The notes beneath the pieces were generated by a model. That model ran no database searches. It had not been told where the DNA came from and saw only the letters and a list, made by a program, of their open reading frames with translations. A program made the position numbers and the translations under genes. From Cryobacterium sp. (GTDB taxonomy: Bacteria; Actinomycetota; Actinomycetes; Actinomycetales; Microbacteriaceae): DNA of 64,000 nt. Below are positions 38,969 through 48,766 of the stretch, in pieces (positions within the stretch are counted from its first letter, which is position 1; every line of letters begins with the position of its first letter). The stretch is from assembly GCF_025463825.1 (NCBI RefSeq), contig NZ_JAODBG010000055.1, positions 1 through 64,000 on the forward strand, written 5' to 3'.

Positions 38969-39751
38969 ATGGTCAACGTTCTTCACTTCACCGGGGTTTC
39001 CGTCGTCCGGGGTGGCTCAGCCATCCTCGACTCAGTGGATTGGAGCGTTGAAGACGATCAGCGTTGGGTGATCCTCGGCCCCAACGGAGCCGGCAAGACC
39101 ACCACGCTGCAGATCGCCGCGGCCCTGCTGCACCCCTCCACGGGCACCGCCGAGGTGCTCGAAGAGCCGATCGGCGCCAGCGACCTGTTCGAGTTGCGTC
39201 CCCGGATCGGGTTCGCCTCCACGGCCATGGCCCGCCGGGTGCCCGCCTCGGAAACCGTGCTCAACGTCGTGATGACCGCCGCGTACTCCGTGACCGGTCG
39301 TTGGAACGAGGAGTACGAGGAGATCGACGAGCGCCGCGCCCAGCGGGTCCTGACCGAGTGGAAGCTCGACCACCTGGCCGGCCGCAAGTTCGGCACCTTG
39401 AGCGACGGCGAGCAGAAGCGCGTGCAGATCGCCCGGTCGATCATGACCGACCCGGAGATCCTGCTCCTCGACGAGCCGGCCGCCAGCCTGGACCTCGGCG
39501 CCCGGGAAGAACTCCTCCGGCTGCTCAGCGGTTACGCGAGCGAACCGAACTCCCCGGCCATCATCATGGTCACCCACCACGTCGAGGAGATCCCGCGCGG
39601 ATTCACGCACGTCCTGCTGCTGTCCGGCGGCTCGGTCGTCAGCGCCGGACCACTCGCCGAGGCCCTCACCTCCGACACCCTGACCGAGGCCTTCGGCCTG
39701 CCGATCGAGCTGACGGAGACCGACGGGCGCTACGCTGCCCGGGCAATCTGA
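38969..39751 (+). CDS. ABC transporter ATP-binding protein
   Basis: [46 protein letters not shown]. Confidence 0.92.
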   Translation: MVNVLHFTGVSVVRGGSAILDSVDWSVEDDQRWVILGPNGAGKTTTLQIAAALLHPSTGTAEVLEEPIGASDLFELRPRIGFASTAMARRVPASETVLNVVMTAAYSVTGRWNEEYEEIDERRAQRVLTEWKLDHLAGRKFGTLSDGEQKRVQIARSIMTDPEILLLDEPAASLDLGAREELLRLLSGYASEPNSPAIIMVTHHVEEIPRGFTHVLLLSGGSVVSAGPLAEALTSDTLTEAFGLPIELTETDGRYAARAI

Positions 39752-39885
39752 GCGCCGGCGAGTCCTGGCCACCTCGCGGCCCAAGATTCTGCTAAACTCA
39801 CTAGCTGGTCCTCGTGACCGGAACACTTTTCTGCCGCAACCGGCGAGCCAGAACCCACCCACCGAAACGCACCAAGGAAGTCTCC

Positions 39886-40137
39886 ATGAAGTCTGACATT
39901 CACCCCACATACGCTCCCGTGGTCTTCCGCGACCTCGCGTCGGGTGCGACGTTCCTTACCCGTTCGACGGTCTCCAGCGCCAAGACCATCGAGTGGGAAG
40001 ACGGCACCACCTACCCCGTCATCGACGTGGAGATCTCCTCCGAGTCCCACCCGTTCTACACGGGCAAGCAGCGCATCATGGACTCCGCCGGCCGCGTCGA
40101 GAAGTTCAACTCCCGCTACAAGGGCTTCGGCAAGTAG
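39886..40137 (+). CDS. rpmE2: 50S ribosomal protein L31 type B
   Basis: [29 protein letters not shown]; no Cys residues. Confidence 0.95.
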   Translation: MKSDIHPTYAPVVFRDLASGATFLTRSTVSSAKTIEWEDGTTYPVIDVEISSESHPFYTGKQRIMDSAGRVEKFNSRYKGFGK

Positions 40138-40180
40138 TCCGACCCAGCCTTCTCGGATCCGTCTGACGGTTCCGCTCCTC

Positions 40181-40208
40181 AGGGTGATCAGCTTCGGCTG
40201 GTCACCCT
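40181..40208. terminator. Convergent hairpin between rpmE2 and treS
   Basis: AGGGTGATCAGC-TTCG-GCTGGTCACCCT, one mismatch. Confidence 0.65.
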
Positions 40209-41962
40209 GTTGTGTTGTAACGCACGCCCGCGTTCATCCCCATGGCGTTCAGGCCCGTACCACCCGCGCCGCAATGCAACCAGTAGAAGCTCTGCGCGCC
40301 CAGGGTGAGCGTGATCGAACCGGCATCGTCGAAGGACGGGAACACGGCCCCGCCGAAGATGTCGTACAGCCGGGTGCCGGCCATCTCGGGGTCATCGATT
40401 TGGAATGCGACGGCGTTGTGCGCAAAGCTGAAGACGCACAGAACGGTCTCCGGCTGATCGCCGAAGCTCGACCCGGACCCGGCGTATTCCCGCACGAACG
40501 CGAGGATCGACTCGTGGCCCGTCGCCAGCACCCGCAGGGACCCCAGACCGAACGTCGGATGCCCCTTCCGCACGTGGATGACGTTGCGAATCCAGTGCAG
40601 CAGCGACCCGGACTGCGCCAGGTGGGATTCGACGTTGGTCTGCGTGTAGTTGTACACCAGGGACTGCACGACGGGCAGGTACAACTTGCCCGGATCGGCC
40701 GCGGAGAACCCGGCGTTCCGGTCCGGGGTCCACTGCATCGGCGTGCGGGAACTGTCCCGGTCGGGCAGCCAGATGTTGTCGCCCATCCCGATCTCGTCGC
40801 CGTAGTAGAGGAACGGGCTTCCGGGCAGGGCGAACAGCAGCGCGTGGGCGAGCTCGAGCTCTGAGCGGGAGTTGTCCAGGAGGGGCGCCAACCGGCGGCG
40901 AATGCCGATGTTGGCGCGCATCCTGGGGTCGTAGGCGTACCAGCCGTACATCGCCTGGCGATACTCCTCGCTGACCATCTCGAGGGTGAGCTCGTCGTGG
41001 TTGCGCAGGAACACGGCCCAGCCCGCGCCGGCGGGGATGTCGGTCGTCTCCGACAGCACCCGCACGAGCTCGCCCGCCCGCTGCGAACGGAGGGAGTAGA
41101 AGATCCTCGGCATGACGGGGAAATCGAAGGCCATATGGCATTCCGGTTCGTCTTCGGTGCCGAGGAACGCGGCCACCTCACGCGGCCACTGATTCGCCTC
41201 GGCGACCATGACCCGGCCGGGGTAGTCGCGGTCAAGGATGCCGCGCAGGTGCCGGATGAAGTCGTGGGTGGGCGGTTCGCCCTCCCCGTTGCCCTCATCC
41301 GACTCGTAGAGGTAGGGGATCGCGTCCAATCGGAAGCCGTCCACGCCCAGGTCCAACCAGTACCGCACGACCTCGATGATCGCTTTGTGCACCGCGGGGT
41401 TCTCATAGTTCAGGTCCGGCTGGTGGGAGAAGAAGCGGTGGAAGTAGAACTGGCGCCGCACCGAGTCGAACGCCCAGTTGGAATCCTCCGTATCGGTGAA
41501 GATGATCCGGATGTCCGGGTACCGCTCGTCCGTGTCGCTCCAGACGTAGAAGTCCCCGAAGGGCCCCGCGGGATCGTGCCGGGACTGCTGGAACCAGGCG
41601 TGCTGGTCGGAGGTGTGGTTCAACGGCAGGTCGATGATGATGCGCATATTGCGTTCGTGCGCCTTGGTCACCAGCTCCCTGAATTCCTCGAGCGTGCCGA
41701 ATTCGGGCAGGATCGACCGGTAGTCCGCGACGTCATAGCCACCGTCCCGCAACGGGGAGGTGAAGAACGGCGGAATCCAGAGGGCATCGATGCCGAGCCA
41801 CTGCAGGTAGTCCAGCTTCGAGATGAGACCGGACAGGTCGCCGGCACCATCCGCGTTGCTGTCGACGAAGGAGCGGACCATGACCTCATAGAACACCGCG
41901 CGGCGATACCAGCGCGGATCGAGGGTCAGCCCGGGCAACTGAATGGGTGCGGAGAAGCTCAC
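40202..41962 (-). CDS. treS: Trehalose synthase / maltose alpha-D-glucosyltransferase (GH13)
   Basis: YRRAVFYEVMVRSFVDSNADGAGDLSGLISKLDYLQWLGIDALWIPPFF; GVDGFRLDAIPYL. Confidence 0.93.
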   Translation of the reverse strand: MSFSAPIQLPGLTLDPRWYRRAVFYEVMVRSFVDSNADGAGDLSGLISKLDYLQWLGIDALWIPPFFTSPLRDGGYDVADYRSILPEFGTLEEFRELVTKAHERNMRIIIDLPLNHTSDQHAWFQQSRHDPAGPFGDFYVWSDTDERYPDIRIIFTDTEDSNWAFDSVRRQFYFHRFFSHQPDLNYENPAVHKAIIEVVRYWLDLGVDGFRLDAIPYLYESDEGNGEGEPPTHDFIRHLRGILDRDYPGRVMVAEANQWPREVAAFLGTEDEPECHMAFDFPVMPRIFYSLRSQRAGELVRVLSETTDIPAGAGWAVFLRNHDELTLEMVSEEYRQAMYGWYAYDPRMRANIGIRRRLAPLLDNSRSELELAHALLFALPGSPFLYYGDEIGMGDNIWLPDRDSSRTPMQWTPDRNAGFSAADPGKLYLPVVQSLVYNYTQTNVESHLAQSGSLLHWIRNVIHVRKGHPTFGLGSLRVLATGHESILAFVREYAGSGSSFGDQPETVLCVFSFAHNAVAFQIDDPEMAGTRLYDIFGGAVFPSFDDAGSITLTLGAQSFYWLHCGAGGTGLNAMGMNAGVRYNTTG

Positions 41963-42086
41963 GGCGTTCCTTCCGGCACTGGCGCGGCTCGCGTCAACTA
42001 TGGATGGTGCAGATACGAAAGAGTCTAAATCGATTGGGGCGGTTCCTGTCGAGTCCCGCGAGGTGCGCCCGCCTAAACTGGGAGCG

Positions 42087-42989
42087 ATGATCGTTCCCTC
42101 GCCATACGCCGACCTGCTCTCCGTGATGGATGCCCGTGCCCACAGCGTTTCCGTCCTGGGCAGCGATACCCGGTACTGGGAATACGGCGACCAGGCGTCG
42201 CCGACGACCGTGGTGATGGTGCACGGGTTCCGTGGTGACCATCACGGCCTCGAAGCCGTCGTAGCCCAGCTGCAGGGGCTCCGCGTCCTCGCTCCCGACC
42301 TGCCCGGGTTCGGCGAATCGGCACCCTTCCCCGCCGCCGGGCACACCATCGAGTCCTACGCCGCCTGGCTGACCGAATTCCTGCGCCTGGCCGCCGTGCC
42401 CGGCCGCGTCGTCGTGCTCGGGCATTCCTTCGGCTCCATCATCGTCGCCGCCGCAGCCGCCGCGCCCGGCGGCCTGCCGGCGGACGACCTGGTCCTCGTA
42501 AACCCCATCGCAGCCCCGGCCCTCGCCGGCCCTCGGGGGAACCTGACGCGGCTTGCCGTGTTCTACTACTGGCTCGGCGCGACGCTGCCGGAGCGGCTGG
42601 GCTTCGCCCTGCTGCGCAACCGCATCATCGTGCGGGTGATGAGCATCACCATGGCGAAGACCCGGAGCCGGGCGCGCCGCCGTTGGATCCACGACCAGCA
42701 CGACAGGTACTTCTCGGCCTTCGCCGACCGCACCGTCGTGCTCCAGGCCTTCACCGCCTCCGTGAGCCACGACGTCAGCGAGTACGCCGACACGATTCCC
42801 ACCAGGACGCTGCTGATCGCCGCCGAAAAAGACGACATCACCCCGGTCGCCGCGCAGGTGACGCTGCGCGCCCAGTTCGCCGACGCCCGACTGCACGTCA
42901 TCCCCGGCGTCGGGCACCTGATCCACTATGAGGTCCCTGAGGCCGCGGCGGCTCAGCTGCGGCGGTTCCTGGAGGCGGGAGAGTCATGA
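42087..42989 (+). CDS. Alpha/beta fold hydrolase
   Basis: VVMVHGFRGDHHGLE; VLGHSFGSIIVAAAA nucleophile elbow; IPGVGHLIHYE. Confidence 0.88.
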   Translation: MIVPSPYADLLSVMDARAHSVSVLGSDTRYWEYGDQASPTTVVMVHGFRGDHHGLEAVVAQLQGLRVLAPDLPGFGESAPFPAAGHTIESYAAWLTEFLRLAAVPGRVVVLGHSFGSIIVAAAAAAPGGLPADDLVLVNPIAAPALAGPRGNLTRLAVFYYWLGATLPERLGFALLRNRIIVRVMSITMAKTRSRARRRWIHDQHDRYFSAFADRTVVLQAFTASVSHDVSEYADTIPTRTLLIAAEKDDITPVAAQVTLRAQFADARLHVIPGVGHLIHYEVPEAAAAQLRRFLEAGES

Positions 42990-44092
42990 GCGCGCCCGCC
43001 GAGAAACCGCTCCGGATCGTCTTCGACTGCCGGTACACCCGCACCGACCGGCACGACGGCATCAGCCGGTACACCGCCGGGCTGGTCACCGAGCTGAGCC
43101 GGCTGCACCCGGTGACCATGCTGATCAGCAACCACCGCCAGCTCGCCATGCTGCCCACCCTGCCGTGGCAGCTGGTGCGGTCACCGACCAGCCCGCTCGA
43201 GCCCCTCGTGGCGCTCACCGTGAACAAGCTGAAACCGGACATCGTCTTCACCCCGATGCAGACCATGGGCTCCTGGGGCCGCCGCTACCGCCTGGTGCTC
43301 ACGGTGCACGACCTGATCTATTACCGCAACCGCACCCCGCCGCGGGAATTCTCCGCGGGGATCCGGTTGCTCTGGCGCCTGTACCACCTGTCCTGGGCTC
43401 CCCAGCGGATGCTGCTGAACCGGGCCGACGGTGTGGTGACGGTGTCCGAGACCACGGCCGCTCTCATCGCCCGGCACCGGTTGACCGTCCGGCCGGTCTC
43501 GGTAGTGCCCAATGCGGCTGATTCCGTCGCGGCGGGAGCGTCCATGACACCGCGCAGCGCACCGGCGACCAGGCGGCTCGTCTACATGGGCTCGTTCATG
43601 CCGTACAAGAACGTCGACACCCTCGTGCGGGCGACAGCGGCGCTGCCCGGCTACGAACTCCATCTGCTCAGCCGGATCGGCGACGACGAACGCGCCCGGC
43701 TCAGCGCCCTCGCCCCGCAGGCGACGCTGGTGTTCCACAACGGGGTGACCGACGACGCCTACGTCCAGCTCCTGGCCGAGGCGACGGCCCTGGTCACGGC
43801 GTCCCTCGACGAGGGCTTCGGCATCCCGCTGGTCGAGGCGATGAGCTTGGGCATCCCCGTGGTGGCCAGCGACATCGCCATCTTCCGGGAGATCGGCGGC
43901 GACGCCGCGAGCTTCGCGGCTGCCCGGAATCCCGACGCCTTCGCTGCCGCCGTGCTCGCCCTGGAAGAACCGGGGGAATGGGCGCGACGCTCGCGCCTCT
44001 CCGTGCAGCAGGCGGCCACGTTCACCTGGGCGACCTCCGCCCGGCGGCTGTTCGAGGTGCTGCAAGGCACCCAGGCCGCGCCGCGGCGCTGA
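42986..44092 (+). CDS. Glycosyltransferase family 4 protein
   Basis: YTRTDRHDGISRYTAGLV; VYMGSFMPYKNVDTLV; ASLDEGFGIPLVEAMSLGIPVVASD. Confidence 0.9.
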   Translation: MSAPAEKPLRIVFDCRYTRTDRHDGISRYTAGLVTELSRLHPVTMLISNHRQLAMLPTLPWQLVRSPTSPLEPLVALTVNKLKPDIVFTPMQTMGSWGRRYRLVLTVHDLIYYRNRTPPREFSAGIRLLWRLYHLSWAPQRMLLNRADGVVTVSETTAALIARHRLTVRPVSVVPNAADSVAAGASMTPRSAPATRRLVYMGSFMPYKNVDTLVRATAALPGYELHLLSRIGDDERARLSALAPQATLVFHNGVTDDAYVQLLAEATALVTASLDEGFGIPLVEAMSLGIPVVASDIAIFREIGGDAASFAAARNPDAFAAAVLALEEPGEWARRSRLSVQQAATFTWATSARRLFEVLQGTQAAPRR

Positions 44093-44187
44093 CCGGGCCT
44101 AACGAGCACCGGGCCGGGCGGGCACCGGGCCTAACGGGCACCGGGCCTAACGAGCACCGGGCCAAACGAGCACCGGGCCTAACGGGC
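44092..44187. repeat. Tandem array, six 16-bp units (ACCGGGCCTAACGRGC)
   Basis: Units start at 44092, 44108, 44124, 44140, 44156 and 44172; spans the stop-to-stop gap of two convergent genes. Confidence 0.95.
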
Positions 44188-44748
44188 AGAGACGAACGAC
44201 TCGAGTTCAAGCCGGCCGGCCCGCCAGTGGAAGTCATGCACTGAACCGTTCGGGATCAGCTCGCCGGGGACGGGTCGTTCGCCGTCGGTCGCGTACCGCA
44301 CCAGGGTGCCGATCACGCCGCCGTGGCAGACCACGACGAGTTCCCGATCCGGATGCGCCGTCGCCAGCCGCTCCAGGGCGGGCAGCACCCGATCGAGCAC
44401 GGCCTGTCGGGTCTCCAGGCCCGGGACCACCGATCCGTCCGGGAACCGCACCTGGCGCTCGGCGAAGGTCAGCCCCTCGATGTCGCCGTGGTGGCGTTCG
44501 GTGAGTTCCGGCACGATGAGGGGAGCAGCCGAATGGTCCAGTTCCCCGGCAATGATGCGGGCGGTTTCCAGCGCTCGCACCAGCGGGCTGGTGACGACGG
44601 CGTCCCAGCGAGTGCCGCGCAGCGACAGCCCGGTTTCGGCCGCCTGCGCCCGGCCGAGCGTGTTCAGGGGGATGTCGGTGCTGCCCTGGATGCGTTTTTC
44701 CAGGTTCCAGTCGGTCTGGCCGTGCCGGACGATCGCGAACCTGGTCAT
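44179..44748 (-). CDS. Histidine phosphatase family protein
   Basis: FAIVRHGQTDWNLEKRIQGSTDIPLNTLGRAQA; VVCHGGVIGTL. Confidence 0.93.
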   Translation of the reverse strand: MTRFAIVRHGQTDWNLEKRIQGSTDIPLNTLGRAQAAETGLSLRGTRWDAVVTSPLVRALETARIIAGELDHSAAPLIVPELTERHHGDIEGLTFAERQVRFPDGSVVPGLETRQAVLDRVLPALERLATAHPDRELVVVCHGGVIGTLVRYATDGERPVPGELIPNGSVHDFHWRAGRLELESFVSAR

Positions 44749-44773
44749 GACTACGCCTTCTGCTGAGCGGGAG

Positions 44774-45625
44774 CTAGCCGGTGAGTCTGCTCACCAGCCC
44801 GGCAAACGTCTCCGACGTGCCTGCCTCCAGCTTAACCAGTGCTCGACCGTCGCCTTTCGTCGCCCCGCGGTTGATAACGACGATCGGCAGCTTCCGCCGC
44901 CTGGCGAGTTCGAGCAGCCGGATCCCCGAGTTGACGGCCAGGGATGAGCCGGCCACGATCAGCGCATCGGCAGCGCGCACCAGGGCGGCGGCCGCGGCGA
45001 ATTTGCCCGTGGGCACGAGCTCGCCGAAGAACACCACGTTCGGTTTGAGCAGACCGCCACAGACGGAGCAGTCCGGCACGATGAACCCGTCGATGTCCAC
45101 GACGATGGCATCGCCGTCCGGAGCGATCTCCACCTGTTCCGGATGCGCGAGCACCGGGTTGTCGGCCTCCAGCCTGGCCGCGATGCTGTCCCGCCCGAAC
45201 GCCTGTCCGCAGGAGAGGCACACCACGAGGTCCATGGAGCCATGCAGGTCGACGACGTGCCGGGACCCGGCCCGGGTGTGCAGCCCGTCGACGTTCTGGG
45301 TGATGACCCCGCTGACCAGTCCGGCGTTCTCCAGGAGAACGAGGGAACGGTGGCCGAGGTTGGGTTCGGCTGCCCGGAACCGGTGCCAGCCGAGGTGGCT
45401 GCCGGCCCAGTAGCGTTTGCGGGCGCGCTCGTCCGCCACGAAGGTCTGGAAAGTCATCGGGACGCGCACGGGAGCTCCGGCGCCACGGTAATCGGGGATT
45501 CCGGAGTCCGTGCTCACGCCGGCGCCGGTGAGGACCGCGGTGCGCCGGTCGCGGAGCAGGGTGGCGAGGCCGTCGAGCGCCTGCTCGGCGCCCACCGACG
45601 GTGTCGCGAGTGTCTCAGCCGTCAT
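44774..45625 (-). CDS. Sir2 family NAD-dependent protein deacetylase
   Basis: VLTGAGVSTDSGIPDYRGAG; ITQNVDGLHTRAGS; CLSCG...CSVCGG Zn site. Confidence 0.93.
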   Translation of the reverse strand: MTAETLATPSVGAEQALDGLATLLRDRRTAVLTGAGVSTDSGIPDYRGAGAPVRVPMTFQTFVADERARKRYWAGSHLGWHRFRAAEPNLGHRSLVLLENAGLVSGVITQNVDGLHTRAGSRHVVDLHGSMDLVVCLSCGQAFGRDSIAARLEADNPVLAHPEQVEIAPDGDAIVVDIDGFIVPDCSVCGGLLKPNVVFFGELVPTGKFAAAAALVRAADALIVAGSSLAVNSGIRLLELARRRKLPIVVINRGATKGDGRALVKLEAGTSETFAGLVSRLTG

Positions 45626-45831
45626 CGTGCTCCATCCACTTGACCGCGTCGACGGCTCGGCCCTGGCGGCCTGACCCGACGACGATGTCCTTCGAGTCTA
45701 AACTGGTCAGTTTTCGACGGTGTTACAGATCTCGCCGACCACCCGCCCACTTCTCCGGCCGACCCGCATCGGATCTGCCCCGCAGACCTGACAGTCTGGA
45801 AGCCCACCCATTCAGAAAGGCGGCCGCCTCC

Positions 45832-46653
45832 GTGCAGATCGTTCCGATTACCGACCTCGACCAGCCGGGCCTGACCGACTATTCCCGGCTGACCGATGTG
45901 GCACTGCGCCGGGTCAGCGAACCGGCCAACGGCCTGTACATCGCCGAGTCCGCGAAGGTCATCGGGCGTGCGATAGCCGCCGGGCACCGACCCCGGTCGG
46001 TCCTGGTACAGGAGCAGTGGCTACCCGACGCAGGGCGCCTCCTCGCCGACTGGCCGGACGTGCCGATCTACGTGGGGTCGGCCGGCCTGCTTGAGCAGTT
46101 GACCGGGTACAACCTGCACCGGGGGGCCCTCGCGGCGATGCACCGGCCCGACCTCGCCTCAGTGGCCGACATCATCCGCGACGCCCGGCGCGTCGTGATC
46201 CTGGAGGACATCGTCGATCACACCAACGTCGGCGCGATCTTCCGCTCGGTCGCCGGCCTCGGCGCCGATGCGGTGCTGATCACGCCGCGCTGCGCCGACC
46301 CGCTGTACCGGCGCAGCGTCCGGGTGAGCATGGGCACGGTGTTGCAGGTGCCGTGGACCCGGTTGCCGGAGTGGTCAGAGGCCGGACCGGTGCTGCACGA
46401 GCACGGTTTCCACCTGGCCGCCCTCGCCCTGGCGGACAACGCCGTGTCGCTGGACACTTTCGCGGCCGACCCGCCGGAGCGGGTGGCCCTGATCCTCGGA
46501 ACCGAGGGTGACGGCCTGAGCCGCACCGCGCTGGCCGCCGCCGACACCGTGGTCACCATTCCGATGCTGCGCGGCGTGGACTCGCTGAATGTGGCCTCCG
46601 CCAGTGCCGTCGCCCTCTACGCCCTGCGGGCCTGCTCAGACGCGCGTCGATAG
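45832..46653 (+). CDS. TrmH/SpoU family RNA methyltransferase (GTG start proposed)
   Basis: VVILEDIVDHTNVGAIFRSVAGLGADAVLI; ILGTEGDGLS; SLNVASASAVALYAL. Confidence 0.9.
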   Translation: MQIVPITDLDQPGLTDYSRLTDVALRRVSEPANGLYIAESAKVIGRAIAAGHRPRSVLVQEQWLPDAGRLLADWPDVPIYVGSAGLLEQLTGYNLHRGALAAMHRPDLASVADIIRDARRVVILEDIVDHTNVGAIFRSVAGLGADAVLITPRCADPLYRRSVRVSMGTVLQVPWTRLPEWSEAGPVLHEHGFHLAALALADNAVSLDTFAADPPERVALILGTEGDGLSRTALAAADTVVTIPMLRGVDSLNVASASAVALYALRACSDARR

Positions 46654-46662
46654 ACTTCTCGA

Positions 46663-47886
46663 ATGTCTCTCACCCGGCGTCAGGTCTACCACCGTCGGCG
46701 AATCGCATTCTTCGGCGCCCTCGCCGTGATCCTCGCGACGATCGCCTACCTCACCACATCCGGCCTCGCCCCGGTCTCCGCGTCCGCTGCAACGCTGGCC
46801 GAGCCCGCCGCCCTCACCCAACCGGCCGTCTCGCCGACCTGGCCCGCCGGGGGAGCCGGTGCGATCGGCGCGGTGGGCTACGACGGGGTCCTGGCCGCCA
46901 GCGGCGACCAGGAACCGATGCCGATCGCGAGCATCACCAAGATGGTGACATCCCTGGTGATCCTGCAGGCCAAGCCCCTGACCGGGGACGACCTCGGGCC
47001 GGACATCACCTTCACCGACGATGACGTCGACATCTACTACGACGCCATCGCCGAAAACGGCTCGGTCGCGCCGGTCGTGTCCGGCATGGTCCTCACCCAG
47101 CGTGAAGCGTTCGAGACCATGCTGCTGCCCTCCGCGAACAACTACAGCGTGTCGCTGGCCGTGTGGGCGTTCGGCTCGGTCGACGCCTACCTCGATGCCG
47201 CCGCCGACTTCCTCGCCGCGAACAACCTGACGGCCACCACCGTCGCCGACACCAGCGGTATCTCCGCCGAGAGCGTCAGCAGTCCGGCCGACCTCGTGGC
47301 CATCGGCAAACTGGTGGTGGCGAACCCGGTGCTGGCCGACATCGTGTCCATGCCCACCGCCGACATCCCCACCGTCGGCACCGTGATCAACACCAACAAG
47401 TTGCTGGGCACCGACGGGGTCGCCGGCATCAAGACCGGGACCACCGACGAGGCGGGCGCCTGCCTGCTCTTTGCCGTGGACGTGCCGGTCGGCGAGACCT
47501 CCGTGACCGTGGTGGGCGTGGTGCTCGGCGGCGACAGCCATCCGGAACTGAACCAGACCATCCTCACCCTGGTCGACAGCGTGACGCCGGGCTTCCGCGA
47601 GGTGGAGCTGGTCGCCGCGGGCACCGCCTTCGGCAGCTACACGACGCCGTGGGGCCAGTCCGGGCAGGCCGTCGCTGAGACGGCCGCCTCCGCCGTCGTC
47701 TGGTCCGACACGCCGATCAGCACCTCCGTTGACGTGGACAGCGTCGACCTGGGCGAGAAGGGCGACTCCGTCGGCAGCGTCGACGTCACCGTCGGCGCCG
47801 AGACGCTCACCGTTCCCCTGGTGCTCGACACGACGATCAGCGATCCCGGGCCGTTCTGGCGCTGGACCCACCCCGGCGAGGTCTAG
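46663..47886 (+). CDS. D-alanyl-D-alanine carboxypeptidase-like serine peptidase
   Basis: SxxK in PIASITKMV, SxN in SANNYS, KTG in IKTGTTDEAG; N-terminal TM. Confidence 0.87.
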   Translation: MSLTRRQVYHRRRIAFFGALAVILATIAYLTTSGLAPVSASAATLAEPAALTQPAVSPTWPAGGAGAIGAVGYDGVLAASGDQEPMPIASITKMVTSLVILQAKPLTGDDLGPDITFTDDDVDIYYDAIAENGSVAPVVSGMVLTQREAFETMLLPSANNYSVSLAVWAFGSVDAYLDAAADFLAANNLTATTVADTSGISAESVSSPADLVAIGKLVVANPVLADIVSMPTADIPTVGTVINTNKLLGTDGVAGIKTGTTDEAGACLLFAVDVPVGETSVTVVGVVLGGDSHPELNQTILTLVDSVTPGFREVELVAAGTAFGSYTTPWGQSGQAVAETAASAVVWSDTPISTSVDVDSVDLGEKGDSVGSVDVTVGAETLTVPLVLDTTISDPGPFWRWTHPGEV

Positions 47887-47894
47887 GCGTAGCC

Positions 47895-48710
47895 CTAACC
47901 GAGAAGTTCCGCCGGCTGCTCCGGATCATCCAGCCGGGTCACCGGATCCGCCGCCGGTCGTTTGGGCAGGATGTGGTCACCGGAGGACTGGTGCCGCACC
48001 CGGCGCAGCACCCACGGCACCAGGTACTCCCTCGCCCAGGCGAGGTCCTCGGTGCGCGCCTGGCGCCAGGTGGTTCCCGGCATCGGCTCAGGCACCAACG
48101 GCTCAAGGGGGTTCTGCACATTGAGCGTGTCGAGCACCATCCGGGCCACCGTGTGGTGCCCGAGCGGATTCAGGTGCAGCCGGTCCGGCGCCCACATCCG
48201 CGCGTCCTGAGTCGCCGTGAGCGACCACATGTCCGCCACGATGGCGTCGCGTGCGGTCGCGATCGCCCGGATGTTCTCGTTGTAGATCGCGACCTTGCCC
48301 CGGAGGCCCCGTAAGACGGGGGAGAAGTGCACGTCGATGCCGGTGAACACCACCACGGTGGCGCCGTCAGAGCCGAGCAGCCGGACCGCTTCGTCGAGCC
48401 GGGCCGCGATCGCATCCGGGTCGCTGCCCGGGCGCAGCACGTCGTTGCCACCGGCGGAGATGGTGACCAGGTCGGGGTGCAGGGCCAACGCGGCCTGCAC
48501 CTGCTCGGCCAGGATCTGATTCATCAGCTTGCCGCGCACGGCAAGGTTCCCATACGCGAAATCGTCCGAGCCCAGGCTGAGCATCTCGGCGACCCGGTCC
48601 GCCCAGCCGCGGTTGCCGCCCGGGCTGGCCGGTTCGGCGTCGCCCACTCCCTTGGTGAAGGAGTCGCCCACAGCGACGTAGCGGGACCACGGATGCTGCT
48701 GCCTCGTCAT
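47895..48710 (-). CDS. SGNH/GDSL hydrolase family protein
   Basis: VAVGDSFTKGVGD; ISAGGNDVLRPG; DRLHLNPLGHHTVA. Confidence 0.9.
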   Translation of the reverse strand: MTRQQHPWSRYVAVGDSFTKGVGDAEPASPGGNRGWADRVAEMLSLGSDDFAYGNLAVRGKLMNQILAEQVQAALALHPDLVTISAGGNDVLRPGSDPDAIAARLDEAVRLLGSDGATVVVFTGIDVHFSPVLRGLRGKVAIYNENIRAIATARDAIVADMWSLTATQDARMWAPDRLHLNPLGHHTVARMVLDTLNVQNPLEPLVPEPMPGTTWRQARTEDLAWAREYLVPWVLRRVRHQSSGDHILPKRPAADPVTRLDDPEQPAELLG

Positions 48711-48766
48711 CTGATCATTCTGCCCCGTCCGGCAAGAGTCGTCGTGACTTGGTAGGTTCTTATGAA

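Noticed and set aside
37666-38976. N-terminal half of the 851-aa minus-strand ORF 36421..38976
   Set aside because: Artificial fusion: only [14 protein letters not shown] onward is GlgC; the upstream part is antisense to glgA.
44092-44187. Possible CRISPR array
   Set aside because: Units are contiguous 16-mers with no spacers and there are no cas genes; it is a simple tandem repeat.
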